DNA from: Mediterranea massiliensis
GTDB taxonomy: Bacteria > Bacteroidota > Bacteroidia > Bacteroidales > Bacteroidaceae
Length of the DNA stretch: 44,748 nucleotides
Reading direction: 5' to 3'
Assembly: GCA_958402075.1 (NCBI GenBank)
Contig: CATXSD010000008.1
Location: forward strand, 1 to 44,748
Shown here: piece after piece, positions 41,445 to 44,748 of the stretch
Numbering within the stretch: position 1 is the stretch's first letter
Layout: each line of letters opens with the position of its first letter
Translations under genes and position numbers: made by a program
The notes under the pieces: generated by a model
The model's database searches: none
What the model was told of the DNA's origin: nothing
Seen by the model: only the letters and a program-made list of their open reading frames with translations

Positions 41445-42203
41445 TCATTGTTTCTCGCCCGACACCTGCCGGATGGCCTCCAGCAGCTCGTCGCGCTTCT
41501 GCTGGCTGGTACCTATCACCAGCTTGCGCACCACGCCCTGCCTGTCGAGCACCACGGTGGTGGGCGTCTGCTGCACGCCGAACATCCTCCACAGCACAGA
41601 GTCGCCTGCCACCTGATGGAAGCGGAAGCCACGACGCTCCACAATCTTCTGTATCTGTTCGGGCGTATTCCAGGTGACGGCCAGGTAGTTCACGTCGGGG
41701 CAGGTGTCCATCCACCCGTTCAGCTCGGGCATCTCGCGGATGCAAGGGCCGCAACCTGTGTACCAGAAGTTCAACACCAGCGGACGCCCCTGCGTGTTAC
41801 TGTCGGTCCAGCGGGTGCCGTCCGTGGCCTGCACGCTGAAGGGCTTGATGCGCTCGCCCTCCTTCAAGGCCAACTTGGGAGTGCGATCTTTGATGGACAG
41901 GAACTGCTTGTTTTCCTTCGCCTTCTCCAGCCAATAGTCGGCATCCTTCACTTCGGACAGGGGAATGGCATATTCTTTCGACTTCTCGCTCAGCTTGATG
42001 CCAGTCACCAGCAACAGCATCCGCCCGTCGTCGCTCTTCAGGAAGGACATCCGATAGGAAGCTCCCTGCAACTCCGAAGGCATTTCCGCAAAGAAGCAGC
42101 TGTCCACCAGCAGCTTCGGTTCCTTTTTTCCGTCCGACTGCCCCCAAGAAAACATAGCTATGCCACAAAGCAGCCACACAAACATCAACATACGCCGTCT
42201 CAT
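41445..42203 (-). CDS. Exported TlpA-family thiol-disulfide oxidoreductase
   Basis: A 252-residue protein with signal peptide (MRRRMLMFVWLLCGIAMFSW, cleaved near WGQ). A ~90-residue N-terminal part is followed by a thioredoxin/AhpC-TSA domain. It carries PLVLNFWYTGCGPCIREMPE (CGPC at 151-154), the cis-Pro region QQTPTTVVLDRQG near residue 215, and a helical end. It would reduce or isomerise disulfides in the periplasm. It overlaps the BlaI gene by 4 bp (ATGA at 42200-42203), so it is translated together with its presumed regulator. Confidence 0.92.
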   Translation of the reverse strand: MRRRMLMFVWLLCGIAMFSWGQSDGKKEPKLLVDSCFFAEMPSELQGASYRMSFLKSDDGRMLLLVTGIKLSEKSKEYAIPLSEVKDADYWLEKAKENKQFLSIKDRTPKLALKEGERIKPFSVQATDGTRWTDSNTQGRPLVLNFWYTGCGPCIREMPELNGWMDTCPDVNYLAVTWNTPEQIQKIVERRGFRFHQVAGDSVLWRMFGVQQTPTTVVLDRQGVVRKLVIGTSQQKRDELLEAIRQVSGEKQ

Positions 42204-42562
42204 AACCGTCCCTCCTCTACTTTCTGTATCAGCTCCTTGAGTTCTTTCAGCGAAATGTCCTCCTCTTTCACCAACGACGACACGGCGCCCAGATACGAAT
42301 TATTGAAATACTTGCTGATGACGCTCCGCAGGGTGCGGCGGCTGAAGTCGTCGCGACTGACGGTGGCGTAATACTGATAGGTGTTGCCATAGGCCTTGTG
42401 CGACAGGTAGCCTTTCTCCTCCAGCCCGCGCACAATGGTGGACAGGGTATTGAAATGCGGCTTCGGCTCGTCGTAGAAAGCCAGCATCTCCTTCACGAAC
42501 AGCGGGCCTTTTTCCCAAAAAAAGCCCATGATTTCTTCTTCTTTTGCGGTCAGTCCTTTCAT
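42200..42562 (-). CDS. BlaI/MecI-family transcriptional repressor
   Basis: The start I favour is ATG 42562 (MKGLTAKEEEIMGFFWEKGP, 120 residues), where the family N-terminus aligns; ATG 42589 would add nine residues (MKELKTKKD). The winged-helix DNA-binding region includes PHFNTLSTIVRGLEEKGYLSHKAYGNTYQYY. The dimerisation helices follow. BlaI repressors bind TTAGTT-type palindromes and are inactivated by proteolysis by an M56 partner, here the last gene of the operon. Two such palindromes lie just upstream (42609-42658), suggesting autoregulation. Confidence 0.93.
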   Translation of the reverse strand: MKGLTAKEEEIMGFFWEKGPLFVKEMLAFYDEPKPHFNTLSTIVRGLEEKGYLSHKAYGNTYQYYATVSRDDFSRRTLRSVISKYFNNSYLGAVSSLVKEEDISLKELKELIQKVEEGRL

Positions 42563-42608
42563 ATCTTTTTTAGTTTTTAGCTCTTTCATCCGCAAATAAC
42601 GAAACAAT

Positions 42609-42658
42609 TTAGTTCATAAACTAATTTTTCTCGTTAATAAGAACTAAAAGATTTAGTT
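42609..42658. promoter_or_regulatory. Two BlaI-type operator palindromes upstream of the repressor gene
   Basis: TTAGTTCATAAACTAA at 42609-42624 is TTAGTT-4-AACTAA. AACTAAAAGATTTAGTT at 42642-42658 is the everted pair AACTAA-5-TTAGTT. Both lie 47-96 bp upstream of ATG 42562. The half-sites are identical, which fits cooperative binding of BlaI dimers and autorepression of the operon. Confidence 0.75.
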
Positions 42659-42691
42659 TGCTTGGAAGAAGGGAAGAAAATTGATTCTCTC

Positions 42692-42779
42692 ACCACAGAT
42701 TACGCGGATTTTCACAGATTATCCAGCCTTGACAATCTGGCATCTAAAAAAATTTGTGTCAATCTGTGTAATCCGTGGT
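42692..42779. repeat. Hairpin repeat family A upstream of the hemerythrin gene
   Basis: ACCACAGATTACGCGGATTT on the left mirrors AATCTGTGTAATCCGTGGT on the right, with a loop of about 50 bp including AATCTGG. It lies between the divergent BlaI operon and hemerythrin gene, so it is not simply a terminator. From 42780 to 42900 I see only AATTTGCGG, a weak -7 candidate. Confidence 0.8.
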
Positions 42780-42900
42780 CAGCCCACGAAATACCTACAA
42801 ATGGGGATTGTGCCGTCCGCCCAAAAATCGTTAATTTGCGGCCGAGAAAAGAACAACCGCTGCCAGGAGGCAGTTATAACAGAAACAAGCATTTACGCCC

Positions 42901-43608
42901 ATGAACGAACCGCATAAATACCGCGCCACGGACAAGATGAGCGACCTCATCTGTGACAATTACTCCCTACTGATGGTGATGAGCCGCTTCGGCCTGTCGC
43001 TGGGCTTCGGCGACCGCTCGGTGAAGGACGTCTGCCAGGCACAGGGGGTGGACTACCGAACGTTCCTGGCCGTGGCCAACTTCATCAGCCACGAGCCCTA
43101 CACGTACAGCGGCGAGGAGGACGACTTCTCGCTCACCGCCCTGATGGACTACCTGAAGCGGGCGCACGCGTACTTCCTCGACTTCAACCTGCCCGCCATC
43201 CGACGCAAGCTCATCGAGGCCATCGACTGCTCGGGCACCAACGACGTGGCCTTCCTCATCCTGAAGTTCTTCGACGAATATGCCAAGGAGGTGCGCCGCC
43301 ACATGGAGTACGAGAACCAGGCCGTGTTCACCTACGTGGACGGGCTGTTGCAAGGCCGTCTGTCCGACACCTACGACATCGCCACCTTCGCCAGCCACCA
43401 CAACCAGATAGACCGCAAGCTGACGGAACTGAAGAACATCATCATCAAGTATTACCCCGAAAAGGAGAACAACAACCTGCTGAACGCCGTCCTGTTCGAC
43501 ATCTTCAACTGCGAGCAGGACCTGGCGTCGCACTGCCAGGTGGAGGACTACATGTTCGTACCCGCCGTGGCGCAGATGGAAAGGAGACTGAAAGATGAGC
43601 AACTCTAA
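42901..43608 (+). CDS. Hemerythrin-domain protein (YtfE/ScdA-like)
   Basis: A 235-residue cytoplasmic protein. An N-terminal ~75-residue helical part precedes the four-helix hemerythrin domain. Likely di-iron ligands are His in LKRAHAYFL near residue 90, His and Glu in RRHMEYENQ near residue 140, His in ASHHNQID near residue 165, and His and Glu in SHCQVEDYMF near residue 216. YtfE-type proteins handle or repair iron-sulfur centres under nitric oxide stress. It overlaps the following regulator by 14 bp. Confidence 0.88.
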   Translation: MNEPHKYRATDKMSDLICDNYSLLMVMSRFGLSLGFGDRSVKDVCQAQGVDYRTFLAVANFISHEPYTYSGEEDDFSLTALMDYLKRAHAYFLDFNLPAIRRKLIEAIDCSGTNDVAFLILKFFDEYAKEVRRHMEYENQAVFTYVDGLLQGRLSDTYDIATFASHHNQIDRKLTELKNIIIKYYPEKENNNLLNAVLFDIFNCEQDLASHCQVEDYMFVPAVAQMERRLKDEQL

Positions 43609-44221
43609 CCAACCGTTGAAGATAGTCGTGGCCGAAGCCTCGGTCATCATCCGCAGCGGGGTGTCGGCCGTGCTCCGACGCATTCCCCACTTCGACGTCC
43701 ACCCCGTAGAGGTGACCTCCGCCGAAGCGCTCGACCACTACGCCAACCTGCACCGACCCGACGTCCTCCTCATCAACCCCTCGTTCGACGGCTGGTTCAA
43801 CCTGTCCGCCTTCAAGGAGGCACACCCCCGATGGGCAGGTGTGAAGTACGTCGCCCTCCTCGCATCGGTCACTGGCAACAACGCGCTGAAGGACTACGAC
43901 GAGCACATCTCCATCTGCGACGACCTCGACATCATCACCGCCAGGCTGGACAGCCTGATGCAGAGCGAAGAGGAGGAGGAAGAGGAAAAGGACAACGGAG
44001 CCGACACCCTGAGCCAGCGCGAGAAAGAAATCGTGACCTGCGTAGTGAAGGGCATGACGAACAAGGCCATCGCCGACCAGCTCTTCCTGAGCATCCACAC
44101 CGTCATCACCCACCGCCGCAACATCGCGCGCAAGCTGCAGATACACTCACCCGCCGGCCTCACCATCTATGCCATCGTCAACAAGCTGGTGGAGCTGGAC
44201 GAAATCAAGGAGAAGCTGTAA
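43595..44221 (+). CDS. LuxR/NarL-type transcription regulator with a degenerate receiver domain
   Basis: A 208-residue protein. Residues 1-125 fold like a response-regulator receiver, but the phospho-acceptor position is Asn61 (DVLLINPSF) instead of Asp, and the usual N-terminal acidic pair is AE (13-14). A Glu-rich linker (EEEEEEEKDNGAD) follows. The C-terminal HTH (about 140-200) has LSQREKEIVTCVVKGMTNKAIADQLFLSIHTVITHRRNI, typical of GerE/LuxR. It is probably phosphorylation-independent and is co-translated with the hemerythrin gene through a 14-bp overlap. Confidence 0.9.
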   Translation: MSNSNQPLKIVVAEASVIIRSGVSAVLRRIPHFDVHPVEVTSAEALDHYANLHRPDVLLINPSFDGWFNLSAFKEAHPRWAGVKYVALLASVTGNNALKDYDEHISICDDLDIITARLDSLMQSEEEEEEEKDNGADTLSQREKEIVTCVVKGMTNKAIADQLFLSIHTVITHRRNIARKLQIHSPAGLTIYAIVNKLVELDEIKEKL

Positions 44222-44230
44222 AGCATTTTT

Positions 44231-44359
44231 ACCACAGATTACGCAGATTGACACAGATTTCAGAAGGACGTATCAAAAATGACGAAGCCTTTACATGCTG
44301 TCATTTATAATATTTGACATACCTTTCTAAAATCTGTGTCAATCTGTGTAATCTGTGGT
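44231..44359. repeat. Hairpin repeat family A after the LuxR-type gene
   Basis: ACCACAGATTACGCAGATTG followed by ACACAGATTT on the left, and AATCTGTGTCAATCTGTGTA followed by ATCTGTGGT on the right. The arms are of about 30 bp and enclose a ~70-bp loop. Confidence 0.85.
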
Positions 44360-44373
44360 GAGCCAACAAGGAA

Positions 44374-44416
44374 ATTCCCGCCCCACGATATCGCATCGGA
44401 AGGCGGGAATCTTTTT
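44374..44416 (+). terminator. Hairpin terminator downstream of the LuxR-type gene
   Basis: ATTCCCGCC at 44374-44382 pairs with GGCGGGAAT at 44402-44410, followed by CTTTTTACC. It terminates plus-strand transcription. The following 150 bp up to ccsA hold no gene I can support. Confidence 0.75.
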
Positions 44417-44573
44417 ACCTTACTTGTGGTTACGTAATTATGACTAACTAATTCATTCAAATCTGATGCTGCAAAGGTAGCGCATCGGCACGGAAGCCAC
44501 AATCGCCTGAAATAGGTATTTTCGGGTACGAAACATCAGCCAGTAGGTATCAAGAGAAATAATTCTCCCTTCA

Positions 44574-44748
44574 TCAAGCATAGCTGTGCATGCCTCCCAG
44601 CAGGAAGTTGACGCCGAAATAGGTAACCAGCACACAGAGGAAGGCCGCCACACAGAACACGTGGAAGAACAACGGACGGCGGAAGCAGGGCAAGGAAGCA
44701 GGATGGAGGGCCAGGGCATAGACAAGCATCGTGACCAGCGCCCACACC
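44574..44748 (-). CDS. ccsA: Cytochrome c biogenesis protein CcsA, C-terminal end (5' part outside the window)
   Basis: The minus strand reads ...LVTMLVYALALHPASL, then two hydrophobic stretches, then LVTYFGVNFLLGGMHSYA and a TGA at 44574. GVNFLLGGMHSYA is the typical C-terminus of CcsA/ResC-type heme-handling proteins, which attach heme to c-type cytochromes in the periplasm. Only 57 codons are inside the window. In Bacteroides this gene is usually part of a nitrite reductase (nrf) cluster, so the cluster probably continues beyond 44748. Confidence 0.85.
   Translation of the reverse strand, partial: VWALVTMLVYALALHPASLPCFRRPLFFHVFCVAAFLCVLVTYFGVNFLLGGMHSYA

Noticed and set aside
1..44748. 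tRNA or rRNA genes, prophage or conjugative element
   Set aside because: No cloverleaf-like or rRNA segments and no integrase, phage structural or transfer genes were recognised on either strand by eye; a dedicated scan was not possible.

Overview
The window is from a Gram-negative member of the Bacteroidales, probably a gut Bacteroides or close relative. Several things point there: TAnnTTTG-type -7 promoter elements (for example at 2984, 5425, 19103 and 26368), the LpxC-FabZ fusion, menaquinone-type UbiE, a BlaI/M56 pair, TonB-style domains, DUF6078/DUF6922 families, and hairpin repeats built from short tandem words in the intergenic gaps. I assign no species. No rRNA, tRNA, CRISPR, integrase or transposase gene was seen.

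Layout. 1-1282: 3' part of the NAD(P)HX repair gene nnr (minus strand). 1439-2977: a POT peptide transporter. 3017-12089: a housekeeping series hpt, adk, obgE, pgeF, B3/B4 protein, M23 peptidase, phoH, interrupted by three accessory modules: DUF4160-DUF2442 at 3561-4041, HU-like protein plus secreted metallopeptidase at 4779-6595, and DUF6922-AbiEii at 6662-7536. 12100-12474: a four-helix-bundle (S23/IVP) gene lying between inverted copies of a repeat. 12525-17803: purC, ubiE, aroE, an alpha/beta hydrolase, a TPM-domain protein and lemA, ending in a strong terminator. 17892-18959: a lipoprotein. 19149-24362: purM, prfA and pyrF, with a cluster of small, partly duplicated membrane proteins between purM and prfA. 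24578-26209: a secreted Cys-nucleophile hydrolase and a cyclophilin-like lipoprotein. 26403-33311: DUF6078, HD phosphohydrolase, lipid A genes lpxD, lpxC-fabZ and lpxA, a pRiA4b ORF-3-like protein and miaA. 33332-36989: a GH3 glucosidase and an Ntn-type amidohydrolase. 37529-42562: a four-gene minus-strand operon of BlaI repressor, TlpA reductase, a thioredoxin protein split by an in-frame TAG, and an M56 peptidase fused to TonB-like domains. 42901-44221: hemerythrin protein plus a LuxR-type regulator with a degenerate receiver. 44574-44748: the C-terminus of CcsA.

How the genes work together. hpt, adk, purC, purM and pyrF serve nucleotide metabolism. obgE, prfA and miaA serve translation. 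lpxD, lpxC-fabZ and lpxA catalyse early lipid A steps. The BlaI-M56 operon looks like a sensor/repressor circuit controlling two thioredoxin-fold envelope proteins. The hemerythrin-LuxR pair next to ccsA suggests a nitrosative or oxidative stress context near cytochrome c genes.

The most unusual signals are the four-helix gene sitting where the loop of a hairpin repeat should be, two unrelated 22-bp tandem repeat arrays, the duplicated small membrane protein family, and the split thioredoxin gene.
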